Assembly (NCBI GenBank): GCA_027625915.1
Contig: JANTQA010000026.1
Span: 3,782,001 to 3,846,000, forward strand
DNA from: Anaeramoeba flamelloides
Taxonomy: Eukaryota; Metamonada; Anaeramoebidae
Length of the DNA stretch: 64,000 nt
Direction: 5' to 3'
The notes beneath the pieces were generated by a model. It did not search any database and was not told the DNA's origin. It saw nothing but the letters and a program-made list of their open reading frames with translations. Each line of letters opens with the position of its first letter. Positions within the stretch are counted from its first letter, which is position 1. The translations under genes were made by a program, and so were the position numbers. Positions 49,010 to 60,165 of this stretch are shown one piece after another.

Positions 49010-50295
49010 AGAAATTTTAATAATAAGATATCTTATCATGATATTAACAATAAAATTGCAAAAATAACAATAAAATCGTAATAAGTCCAACTTTTTCACG
49101 ATAATATGAAATATATCACGATTAGTCCAATTTTATCGTGATATTCGACATTATCGCGAAAAAATGAAAATTTTTTCTTGTGAAATCAACTTGAAAAAAT
49201 TCTCTTGACTTTTTCAAAGCGTTGATACTTTTACAACACTTTTCCCCTTTAAAAATGTTTGAAAAGTATTTGTTTGGGTTGTTAATTGTCTTCAAGTGTT
49301 TTCAAATTATTTAAAGATATACAACTTTTATAAACGGAATGAGTTTGTTTGTTTGTTGTGGAAAAAAGTTTTTTCTTATCATTTTTTTTTTTTAACAAAA
49401 TATAAAATCTCAAAAAAATTTCAAGATCAAACTAATAATAACCCATTTCAACAATAGACCTGAATATAAAATAGAAGTTTTTTTGGTGTGGAGTTGTTAC
49501 ATTCACAATTTTAAATAACCAAAAAGGAAAAAGAGTAATTTTCCTTCTTATTGGCGATCGATCAAACAAAAACCTCTAAGCTTTTGTTATGTTTTCGGTC
49601 CAAAACAAAAATGTTCAACTAAAAAGAAGAAGAAGACAACAACTGTACAAAAAAGCTTAATAATCGGTGATCATCTGGCAAGTTGGTGTGAAAGCTTTGA
49701 AAAAGTTATCCAACTCCTTTTGGCTTTCTGAGAATATTGAAAATGTTTTAACCCAAGAAAACACTCTTTAAAGAATAGATAAAGGGTTGGTTGTTTTAGA
49801 AGCTCTGTTTATTGAATACAATTTACAACACCTGTTTTGACTGATAAAATCTTTATTTATCTTTAATTCTTATTGTTGTTGATCTAAAAGGATCGATAGG
49901 TTAGTCAACATAAACAAAATGAAAACACAATAAAACTCTTTGATCTGATCCTTGGTTGAATCAAGTATCTTTTTTATTTTTTTATTAAAAGAATAACTTT
50001 TAATCATATATTCGGTTTTTTTGCTCAAAAAAAATTTCTTTATAAAAAGTATTGCTAAATTAGCCCCAAAACCGATCAAATATTATATAGCGATTACTTT
50101 TTAATAGCGATATTTTCGCATTTATCGCAATTTTTTTTAAATTATCACCATTTTATAGAATATCGCTATTTGTTATATTATTGCGATAATATTGAATTGC
50201 GCGATTTGATAATAATTAATGCGATTTTTGTAAATTTATTGTGTTTTTTGTAACTTTTTCGTGAATTAAGTCTGATATCATCAAAAACTCTATTG
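49010..50295. repeat. Block with TATCG-rich inverted ends
   Basis: About 49010-49175 is dense in TATCG, ATCGTGATA and CGCGA words; about 50085-50295 is dense in their inverses (TCGCAA, GCGATA, CGCGATT). The two ends are roughly inverse to each other and bracket about 900 bp of less AT-biased DNA. This resembles a transposon with long degenerate terminal inverted repeats. On the minus strand the core has one short protein-like piece (about 49674-49780, SQKELDNFFKAFTPTCQMI) after a TTAAAG acceptor-like site, and an open frame 49870-50079. No family recognised. Confidence 0.5.
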
Positions 50296-50649
50296 AATTG
50301 GATCTATAATAGGAATAATAAGAAAAAACAATAAATATTTTTTTTTGTTACTGTAAAGAACCAAAATTATTATGAATTTTTTTTTCAATGATTAATAATA
50401 TTTTTGTATTCTTTGAGTTGGAATTTTTGTAGGTGTTATTTACTTATGAGAATTCAATTTTTTTCCTACAACCCTTGAATTAATATTTATTGTTTGAGAA
50501 AAATATTACAAAAAAAGAATTATAGTAAATTAATACATGTTAAAAAAAAAAAAATGGAATAAGTCAGTGGTTTCCAAGGCGGCCACTTCTTTTTTTTCAT
50601 ACTCATTAAGAAGAAAAATAACCAAATCTCATAAAATATACTTTTATCA

Positions 50650-51060
50650 AAAAAATTGTTTCTCATTCTTGTTTTCAACAAATTTATTTGGAAAGGTGAT
50701 CTTTCTTATTTGATATTAGAAAAGAAAAAATTTATTAACAATACACACCTTTTCTTGTGTATTTTTTTGGTTTACTGTTTGATTAATTTCAGTTGACTCA
50801 TCCCAATACATTTCTTGATTCAAACCAAAAAGTTAATTCAAACCCAAAATATAATACAAAAATGTTTTAAAAAAATTCAAAATATTCGAGATCTTGTTCT
50901 GAATTACTTTTGGTTCGCTTTCTTTTCATAAATTGAGTAATTATTGGTGTTTTTATATTCAAAGTTTCAATATCTCAGGACACCCAATATATCTTTTTTC
51001 AGTTAGGTTCACAGAACTAACTTTTTCCCAAATCGGAAAATGGTACTTGCTTCCTTAAAA
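50650..51060 (+). repeat. Dispersed repeat upstream of the OST4-like gene, partner of 10810-11220
   Basis: Same orientation as the partner, with ATGGTACTTGCTTCCTTAAA near its right end. A shorter echo (ATTGGTAAGTGTACCTACCT then CCTTAAATA) occurs at 56573-56602. It may carry the promoter or 5' leader of the downstream gene. Confidence 0.6.
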
Positions 51061-51126
51061 CTATATTTTCAAAACCCATTTTTTGATTTTTTACTTGTAT
51101 CAATTAAAAGAAAACTATTTAAAAAG

Positions 51127-51237
51127 ATGATTACTGATGCACAATTACTTGCTTTTGTTAACCTTTTAGGAATCCTAATTGTTGGGCTCATCGTATTATT
51201 TTTCCTTGGAGCAGAAAAAGTTGAAGACGAGCTTTAA
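51127..51237 (+). CDS. OST4: OST4-like subunit of oligosaccharyltransferase, 36 residues
   Basis: MITDAQLLAFVNLLGILIVG continues as a single membrane helix (LIVLFFLG) and ends AEKVEDEL. Human OST4 begins MITDVQLAIFANMLGVSLF and is 37 residues, so start, length, helix position and charged tail all match. OST4 is a tiny ER membrane protein that stabilises the catalytic STT3 subunit and its oxidoreductase partner during N-glycosylation. The frame is open upstream to another ATG at 51040, but that extension is unlike the family, so the internal ATG is chosen. Intronless as far as seen. Its small size makes it easy to miss, but the N-terminal match is specific. Confidence 0.85.
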   Translation: MITDAQLLAFVNLLGILIVGLIVLFFLGAEKVEDEL

Positions 51238-51454
51238 CCTACAAATCCATAAAAATTAGAAGATCAAAAGATTAAAGCAAAAAAATTATTTTTCAAACAA
51301 TAAATCTTTTTAAAACAAACAAAATTCAAGAGGTGATTAACGACAAAACCACTTTGAATTTTTATGAGAAAGATCTTTCTCACAAACAAAAAAATATTTA
51401 ATACACAAAATCTTCAATATGTTTTAGTAATTCGTTTGTTACTTTATTTTTTTT

Positions 51455-51493
51455 TTTGTTTTTGTTTTTGTTTTTGTTTTTGTTTTTGTTTCG
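51455..51493 (+). repeat. (TTTTTG)n hexamer repeat
   Basis: About six TTTTTG units following a T run. The same hexamer logic, read as AAAAAC/AAAAAT, makes the Vps34 intron 2 tract and the Lys-Thr / Lys-Asn dipeptide runs in the Vps34 exon. Confidence 0.9.
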
Positions 51494-52439
51494 GTTATTT
51501 TTTTTTGGTGAGTTACTAAATCCAATTATAAAAAATAATCACTTTAATTTTAGTTCAGCGAACAACTTTTCGGAGAATTTTTTTCTTTTATAATTCGCCG
51601 ATCGACGTTTTTAAAAAAAAAAATTTAAAAAAAGAAACTCTTTTCAATTTTTTTTTAATCACAACAAAGAAATTTTTTTCTCTTTTCTTTAGAAACAAAC
51701 TCAGCTATTTACAATCACAATTTAACTCAGAATCTTAATTCACATTTCTCGGCTTTGTAATCATTTTTTTTGCACAACCCAAAAATACCTTTTCTCGTAT
51801 TTTCAGAACAAAAGTAATAAAAATTTTCACCTCATTTTTTATTCTTTTTTGAACAAATATACTTTATAAAATAATAGATTCGGATTTGTGATCTTTATTT
51901 TTTTGATCTTTTTCTGTTGTAATATATTTTAGTGATACTGGGCAAGCTAAGAAGCCTCAATTAAAGAAATATTCTAGAATTGAAAAAAAGATAACGAGAT
52001 GACATTTGATCCCAGATCAATTTCAAAGATAAAGATTTACCATTATTTTTGATTTAAAAGAGTTCAAATAAGAAAACAATACCCCAATACGATTGGAATG
52101 ATTTTGATCTTCAATCAAGAGTTCATGTTATCCATAAATATATTAAATTTCCAAAAAAAAAAAAAAAACTAAAGCTTAATTTTTTTTAAAATTACGATAA
52201 ACAAAATTGAGATTCATCAAAAAAGAGAATCTCCTCAGTTTATTTTTACTGAAATTGCTACTTTACAAATGTTAAGTGCATTTGAAGTGTTGAGTAGTCT
52301 GTAAATTTGAAATTATGACCAAGTTTTGTGTGTTAATAAGGTTCTCCCCAAAAGGTCATCAAAATTAAAATTGATTGCTATTTTATGAGAAAAAAAATGG
52401 TAAACAAGTCTTTTAATTAGAATCACTCAGAGAAAACAG
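51494..52439. other. Intergenic, nothing supported
   Basis: AT-rich, no gene or repeat partner recognised. Confidence 0.45.
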
Positions 52440-52735
52440 GTCTTATTAAAATCAAAGAAAAAAAGAGAAATAATTATTGAGCTGAAAAATTGAGACAGAG
52501 ATCATTCCATAAAAAGAAAAAATCAAGTATTAAAGACAAAATGGAGGACAAAACACAATTAAAATTTTAAATAATACTGTATTTTTTACAGGGTTTTAGT
52601 TTGATTGAACTAACATTTAAAACTAATCGATAAAGTAGATGATTTTTGAGATCAAGAAAACCAACCAAATATAATTTCTATAAAAAACGAGATCTAATTT
52701 TTTTTTCAAAGTTCAGGTTCTTTTTATTTTTATTT
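52440..52735 (+). mobile_element. Miniature element family B, eroded copy
   Basis: Shares AAGACAAAATGGAGGACAAA and GATGATTTTTGAGATC-type blocks with 12952-13382. The ends are not resolved. Confidence 0.55.
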
Positions 52736-52769
52736 TTTTTTATTTTGAAGAGAGGAAATTAATTTCCTC

Positions 52770-52980
52770 TTACAGCCGTTAGGTTTTCCAGTATTTAAAA
52801 TAATTGAGTAAAATGAAAGATTTTTCTCTATTATTTTGAATTCTGGAAAACCGCCGTTAGCTTTTTTTTTATTTGAGAAATATAAAGAAAATTTCAACAA
52901 ATTTTCTGTTTATTTCTTAAATTAAAAAAAAGCTAAGCACTTTACAGCACTTTCACAGGTTTTTTTTACTTTTTTGTTTA
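52770..52980. repeat. Hairpin-array repeat, copy 5
   Basis: GTTAGGTTTTCCAGTATTT ... TTTTGAATTCTGGAAAAC (about 52788-52852), then TTAGCTTTTTTTTATTTGAG ... CTTAAATTAAAAAAAAGCTA (about 52858-52936), two clear hairpins back to back. Confidence 0.8.
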
Positions 52981-53363
52981 GAAATTTTAATAAAGAGTCA
53001 TAAATATCTTTATGATTAGTTAATGATAAAATAACTAATGGGTCTTTATTTCGAATTATATCAAGAATATTATTTTTTATTGCTTATTATTTTTGTTTAT
53101 TTGAATTAATTCCTTAATCCAAATTTTACGATTATTTTCATAGGCTGGGTAGTTCCAGAGAAAATGAACCAAATCTTCAATGATATCCAAATTTTTTGTT
53201 TTTTTGAATAATTTGCAAAATTTTGTTTTTATCTTTGTTCCTATCATAACATAAGAATTTCTGTTTTGATAATTTGTAAAATTTCAAAGTTTTAAAAATG
53301 AAGTGGAATCCTTCCATTTTAAATATCTTTTGTGTTAGGTTTTTCAGAATTCAAAGGAATTTA

Positions 53364-53562
53364 CAGTCAGTTTCACTTTTAAGGCAAAAACTTTCAACGA
53401 AATTTAAGGCACAAAAAAAATCCCAAATTAAAGCACCAAATTCAAATTCTAGTAAAAATAAATTGTAAAAAAAAAAAAATTCCAAATTTTGTACCTTAAT
53501 TTGAGATTTTTTTATGCCTTAAATTTCGTTGAAAGTTTGTGCCTTAAAAGTGAAACCGACTG
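53364..53562. mobile_element. Palindromic TA-flanked miniature element
   Basis: 199 bp, CAGTCAGTTTCAC ... inverse, TA on both sides. Inserted in the loop of a hairpin repeat. Near-identical to 30747-30943. Confidence 0.92.
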
Positions 53563-53813
53563 TAGTAAAATCATAGTTTTTTCTCTATTCTTTTGAATTT
53601 TGGAATATCACTGTTAGTTTTTTTTTTTACTTTTTGAAATAAAAAGAAATCTTATTTAATTTTCTTTACATTTCAAAAATGAAAAAAAAACACCGTTAGG
53701 TTTTCTTGAGTTTTCGATTTATTTCAAAAATAGATAAATTTTCGATAGTTTTTCTTGAGTTTTCTGTTTATTTGAAAAATCTATTGATTTTCTTTAGTTT
53801 TTTCTTTTACTTA

Positions 53814-54010
53814 CCGTCAGTTTCACTTTTAAGGCACAAACTTTCAACGAAATTTAAGGCATAAAAAAATCTCAAATTAAGGCACAAAATTTGGAATTTT
53901 TTTTTTTACAATTTATTTTTACTAGAATTTGAATTGTGTGCCTTAATTTGAGATTTTTATTATGCCTTAAATTTCGTTGAAAGTTTGTGCCTTAAAAGTG
54001 AAACTGACTG
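53814..54010. mobile_element. Palindromic TA-flanked miniature element
   Basis: 197 bp, ends CCGTCAGTTTCAC / CAGTCAGTTTCAC, TA on both sides. Inserted at the edge of another hairpin, 251 bp from the copy at 53364. Confidence 0.92.
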
Positions 54011-54640
54011 TATTGAAATAAACCGAAAATTTATTAAATTTTCGGTTTATTTCAAAAAGTAAAAAAAAAAAAACTAGAACACTTTACAAATAAAACAGAA
54101 AACCTCAAGAAAACCGCAGTTAGGTTTTTCAAAATTTAAAGGAATTCAGTTAAATCAAAGATTTTACTCTATTCTTTTGGATTCTGGAAAACCTAGGCAC
54201 TTGATTAAACGACTTTTTGTTAATATTATTATTATCCTAAATAATTTTTAAATATTCTTGTCCCTTCCATCTAGAACTATTTATAATTAATTTTTGTCTA
54301 AAATTATTTAGATTTACATTTAATAATTTTAAATTTTCTATTTCCAAATTGATTTTTTCATCTTTTTTTGGAAAATTATAATTGGTTATGAAATATGAAC
54401 AAACCCTAGAATTTCTTATTGCTTTCTGAATTTATATCTTCTTTTGTAATTTTCGAAATTCTTACTTGGTCAAGTTTAGCTTCAGTTTTATAAATTATTC
54501 TTGGTGAATGTGGATTGATTTTTAAAAATGTCGTGACTTTTTTAGCTATCCAAACATCAATAGAGTTCAAAGTATTTTTGATTTAGATTAAAAATTACAA
54601 ACCTGTAAAACAATTGGATAATATATACTAATATAAAAAT

Positions 54641-56450
54641 TTGTAAATTTACCATATTGGCAAGTTTTTGTGGGATAAAAAATTTTTAATTTTTGTAAAA
54701 CTATCTTTTTCTTTTTTGAAATTTTTTTGTAAATGTTTTTTTTTTCGAACCAAATTCACAAATATTTAATTTTGGATTTAAAGTTAAGATTCTTGAAACT
54801 TCCATTTCAAATCTACTGTAAAATTTGACAAACATAGTAATTGACTTTTTAGTCTCTGTTAAATACAATAAAAAAAATCTTCGGTTATACCCTATCATAT
54901 AATTTTATAGGTTTGTGATAGGTTTTTTAAAAAAGTTTCAAATTTTGGAGGTAGTGAAAAAAAACTTGTTATTTATGAAAAAAATTCAAAAATCCAAAAC
55001 AAAGATTCTAAAGATAGAATTTAATAGTTACTTGGAAATAGATCTTTCCTTTTGATTTTAAGGTTTTTATAAATTGAAGATCAATAAAAAATCTGAAATT
55101 TTTTGATAAAATTATTTTGTCATTCATAAGTTTTGTGAGTGAAATATTCAAATTTTAATTTGATTCTCAAAGAATTATATTTTTTTATTTGAATATTCCA
55201 TGGTTAATAAAAGACTATCGTATAACTCTAAATTTCTGTTCTAAAAGGGGAAGAACAAAATTAAAACTGAATTTTCTATTTATTAGAGATTTCGTTCTAA
55301 GTTTGGAGCTGTGTAATAAAACCGACTTTATTCTTACATGTTATTTTTATTTTTATTTACACAAATAGATATATTTTGCCAATTTTTAGCAATTTAATCG
55401 TTAAAAAGCATTAGTTATAAAAAAAATATTTTAAAAGTGTCATGTTTTATTGAAAATTTGAAACCAAAATACGATCCAATCTCTATTTGTGAAAAGTAAA
55501 TCAAGAGATGAATCTTTAATTTTTTTTTGAATAATTTTTTTTTTGCAAATTTGTTTTTGATTAATTTTTTTGTTTTATTATTATATTTTGTATCTAGAAA
55601 TATTTTAATAGGAAAATTGAAATTAATCAAAAAGTAAACCAAAAAAATATGCCAAAAAAGGAGTCCATTTTTGAAACGAATATTTTCTTTTTGTAAACCC
55701 AAAAAGAAAGATAACCAGCCAAATAGAATGCTATCAACAATTGAAAATAAATAAATTAATAATCAAAGTATATTATCAAAGATTTATTTCTTCTTAATCT
55801 TCTTAAATTGGTAAAAGTCAAACAAAAGATTATCTGTTTTTCGACCCATCCTATTTATTATTATTTTACAATCATTGTTTTGACATTTTATGCTTTTAAA
55901 ATTCGGTTATTAGTTTCCAAAAAAAAACCAAAATAAGAATACTGTTTCATAGATTAAAGTAAAATGAATTCAATCCTCGAAAGCAAAAAATAGTTAGAAA
56001 AGATTCAACCCAAAGTAAAATAAAATTAGTAAAATTCTGAAAAAATTTCAATCAATCTCAGAATTATTTTTTATTTTAAATTAAATATTAAATCAATAAT
56101 TATCAAATCTGAACAAATAGGTCCCAAAAATCTTTATTTCAGTGAAAAATATAAAAAAATATGATATTTTATGAGAAAAAACTTAATAGATGACTTAAAG
56201 AAAAATATGGTTTATTAAATTCATTTGGTAAAATTATACTGAAATAAAAAGTAATTGATATCTGAAAAATTTTTACAAATAAAAGTTTTTCAATTCAGAA
56301 TTAAAAATAAAACCAATTAAATAATTAGTAATGTATCTAATGTTACATATAAGATCAAGTAATAAATAATTTTATTATATTATTTCTTGACCAATTTAAT
56401 CATTTTTTTCATTTCCCTTTTTTAATGGGTGTGTACAATATATTGTACTA

Positions 56451-56491
<41 letters not shown>

Positions 56492-57754
56492 CCTATTTAT
56501 TAAACTATCCCTGTGTCTGTTAATTGAAATTGTTTCAATGATTCTGTTTCTCAGAAACCTTGGAACTTGAAATTGGTAAGTGTACCTACCTCCTTAAATA
56601 AAATCCTTTTTTCATTTTTACAAATTTTTTTAAGAAAAAAGCAATAGAATACTTGATTCAATTATTAAAAAAAATGAAATTGAGCTCAATTTTTAAAATA
56701 CTGCTCTATTAAAACGAGAAGAATAAAAACAGTAAATTCACAAACTAATTAAAAAGTAAAATTAACCTATGGATTGTCTTTTGTTATCTTGAAGTTTTGA
56801 GAAACTGGAGGGGAAAAATGATTTGTTCAAAGCTGAAAAAAACCTTTTTTCAAATTAATCCATGCCTCTTTATTCATTCTTCTTGTCTCAATATTAGATC
56901 TAATTTAAAACACAATAGTATATCAGGGTTCAATTAATTTTGAAGATAACCTCTTGGATCTTTTGAGAAAATTTTAAATTATGAATGAAATTTGTTTAAA
57001 ATTTTCAGATTTTCTTAGTTTTTTTACTAATTTGAGCTGTTTTTAATCTGTAAAAATTTCGTCAAAAATTCAATATAATTTTTTTCAGAGAAAAATTTCA
57101 ACTACAGATGTGCAAAAAGTGATTTCTTAATATTTTCAGTTTTTTACTAATAACACGGTTAGAAGAAATCAATAGCATGGTTTACATATTGTTTATTGTT
57201 ATTTTATTTGATCTTTAATGTTAAGGACTTTTAAAAAAAAATACAATGTTTTTGATGCCTTAACAATTTAAACAGTCTACACAGTTTATTGAAACAATAA
57301 TATCCCTACTTCCAAAGAATATTTAACAAAAAGACCATAACAATTGAGGAAGCTTCAAGAACTTTTTTGTACTTTTATTGGGAATTTCTATAAGATTTCA
57401 ATTTCAGGAATTCTTTCAGATATTTTCAGATTTCAAATACTAGATGAAAGTTTTTAAAATCCCAAGAAAGGTAAAAATATCCTTTGAAATATGTTTGAAA
57501 TTTATTTTAAAAATCGATCCGAATTAAAATATATATATATCTTCAAAAAATCTGAAAGTGTTTTTATGAATGATCAAAAAGTAAAAATGGTTTTTAAGAT
57601 TCTAGTTATTTACTATAGATTTGCCCCATACCATTTGTTTTCAAATAAATGGAACAAAAGTTTCATTCAGCTTTCCAAAAAAAGAGTTTTTAAATCATAT
57701 AAAATTTCAATTTTTTAATTCTTACAACAAGTTAAAATAATTAATTTATTTTAG
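54641..57754. other. Intergenic; contains a TA microsatellite
   Basis: No gene supported. A (TA)n tract of about 18 units lies at 56453-56489, right after a perfect 16-bp palindrome GTACAATATATTGTAC (56433-56448). The open frames at 55415-55702 and 57491-57718 are of random AT composition. Confidence 0.5.
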
Positions 57755-58790
57755 AGTTGGGAACTTTGATCATTTTGGTTATTATAATTCTTGTAATGTG
57801 ATTAATTCGGAAAGTTGAATGAAACTCTAGATCTTTTTATTTAACAATTCATCTGACCCAATGAGTGACTTGAAACATAAAAAGAGTATTGTGAAATTAC
57901 CCTTCTTTTGCTTGATAAAATACAAATAAGAAAAAAAAATTACCTAGGATCTCATCTTTGATAAAAAAATTAAAATTCAAAAAAAATAGTCTAAAAACGA
58001 TCACAAATTTGAAAAAATCTAGATAAAAAAAAAAAATCAAGGATCACCATTGGGAAAAAATTCGATTCTAGAAAGATTACAAATTTCTTCAATCAGACAA
58101 ATCATTTTTTAAAAAAAAAAAGTGTCTTATATTAAATTTCCAAAGGGTTAAATTTCAATTATAAACCAATTTTTTTCTAAAAGTACATTCTCAATTTTAT
58201 TCAATTTAATCTAATTTGTGGTTAGGTTTTCCCTCTATATTTAGAAGAGTAAGGATTTTGTAATATTCCTTTGATAAAAAATAACTCATTTTAAAAATCA
58301 AAAAAAGGAAAAAAAAAATCTTCTGATATCTCAAAAAGCGCCAAAGAGATATATTCCAAAACTGACATCGTAGTTTTCAAAATTGTAATTCTCAAACATT
58401 CAAATGGGACATTGAGAGTCGCTCTTTGAAACTTTTTTCAAAAAAGTTCTAATTTCCAATTATTGATTTTTGCAGATCGATCACACTTCATATGTTGGTT
58501 AGTAATTGATTGTTACTCGGCACTCATTAAAATTAATAAATTTTTTTAACCAATTTCAAAAAATAATTTTCGCCCTTTCTAATGAATAACTGTCTTCAAG
58601 TTTTAAAAAGTTTGAAATATTAAATTGTTTAAATTTTCAGTTTTTGTCATTTTCCAAAAGTGAAAACTTTGATTTGTTAATTTTCTCATAAGAACTACTT
58701 GCAATTAATTGAAAAATAAAAAGATCAAAATTTTCATTCAACTTTCCAAACAAATTACATTACAAGAATTAAAATAAATCAACAAAGACA
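57755..58790 (+). repeat. Repeat family J, full copy with inverted ends
   Basis: About 1.0 kb bounded by inverted repeats: TAATTCTTGTAATGTGATT ... GGAAAGTTGAATGAAA at left and its inverse near 58735-58785. The inner 58050-58440 matches the inverse of 17395-18300 across the point where a family A element sits there. Confidence 0.7.
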
Positions 58791-59062
58791 CCAATTCTCT
58801 CAAGTAAATTGATAATTTAAGATTGTTTGATGAAATAAAAATTTGAAACTTAGCTTTAATTAAAAAATCGTTTTTGTGGAATGCTGAAGGAAATTTTATT
58901 TCATTTATTTTGCAACAAATAGTATTTGTTTTCAAACTGGTATTTGAATTATAAATGGGAATAATTTTCACTTAGTTTTCTATTTATCTTTTTCATATAG
59001 AGATCTTGTGGCCACAAATTGTAACCTACTTCTTTGAGAGTTGTGTATATGTCGTTAATAAA

Positions 59063-59548
59063 ATTAAGCACTATTTTTTTCTGATTAATATTTTTCGAAA
59101 TCTAACCTTATAACTAACTTAATTCCAATAACCACTGGGATAAAATTTTTTTCGAATAAAAAGACTCTCAACTTTTGTATATCGAAAATATTTTTTGAAA
59201 TTACTGTGCACTTTTTTATTTTTTTTTGAAAAATTGGGGCTGAGAAAAGTTTGAAATAAAAGAATAAGTTAATATATTAAATTAGAATGCTTTTTCTGAG
59301 AGTTTTCTTTTTAGTTTAACTTTTTTTTTAATTTTACCATTTAAAACTAAAAAAAACATTTGAAGACCAAATTAGTGCCTTTTGTGAAAAGAAAAGCCCT
59401 ATAATTTAGAATTTGTTTTAGTAAATGAGTTAAAACAAGATAGTGTATCTAAAAATATACATAATTTCAACTTTGAATTCAATGATTTTGGCAAAAAATG
59501 TTTTTAAGAAAAAGCTAAATTGAAACTTTATTTATTTTTATTTTTTCC
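59063..59548 (-). repeat. Dispersed repeat H, inverted partner of 21637-22125
   Basis: Full-length match in opposite orientation to the copy in Vps34 intron 1. No terminal repeats or open frame recognised. Confidence 0.85.
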
Positions 59549-60165
59549 TTTTTTTTTTAATTGAATGAATGGAAGGTATTTGATCAGTTTTCCATTTTTA
59601 GTGTTTTTTCGTTCGAAGGGACATATAAAAGCAAAAATATTGAAAAAGTAAGTGAAAATTTGTTACCATTTACAATTCAAATACCAGTTGAAAGAATTTT
59701 TTTTCAAAAAGTGCTTTTATTCACACCCAATCATCCACACCACATTTTAAAGATGATTCACTCACTTTATTAAAATTGAAAACTTTTTTAATTCCAAAAA
59801 AATCCTCTATTTTTTAAAAATAATACACTTTGTCAACAAGATCAAAAATCTTGTCTTTTTTGAAACAACTTCAAACGATTTTGATCTTTTTAGAGATTCT
59901 AAAATTCGAAATAATGTCAAAAAATCAGAAGCTTGTTAATTAAAAAGTTTCCACAATTTTTCTATTATTCTTGTCATCTCCAATTGGTGTTTTTTCATTT
60001 TTTGTTAATATTTACCATTTTGGATTCACTGCTTTTTATTTTCATTTCTCATTTTTTGTTCAAAAAGGCGACGTGTAATTTTTAATTGCTTTGATCCAAA
60101 TCAGAATTTAACCATTGAATTAGATCACCACCAAGAATATTTGACTATTTTGGTTTGCAAAAACA
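59549..60165 (+). other. Region upstream of the NACHT-like gene
   Basis: Possibly a small transcribed exon: CATTTTTAG at 59593-59601 precedes about 46 bp ending at a consensus GTAAGTG donor (59648). No coding sense can be assigned to it; it could be a 5' leader exon. The rest shows no structure. Confidence 0.3.

Larger units (their letters stand above)
53335..54200. repeat. Hairpin-array repeat, copy 6, with two palindromic elements inserted
   Basis: Includes a perfect inverted repeat at 54013-54055 (21-bp arms, TTGAAATAAACCGAAAATTT start, 1-nt centre) and TTTTCAGAATTCAAAGGAAT ... CTTTTGAATTTTGGAA split by the element at 53364-53562. Another hairpin lies at 54121-54195. Confidence 0.8.
52981..54640 (-). 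mobile_element. Decayed LINE fragment (minus strand) with inserts
   Basis: Matches 31850-32970 (same orientation) and 39690-41310 (inverse). It supplies the empty site for the family C element at 39958. Its middle is expanded by hairpin arrays and two palindromic miniature elements. Confidence 0.7.
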
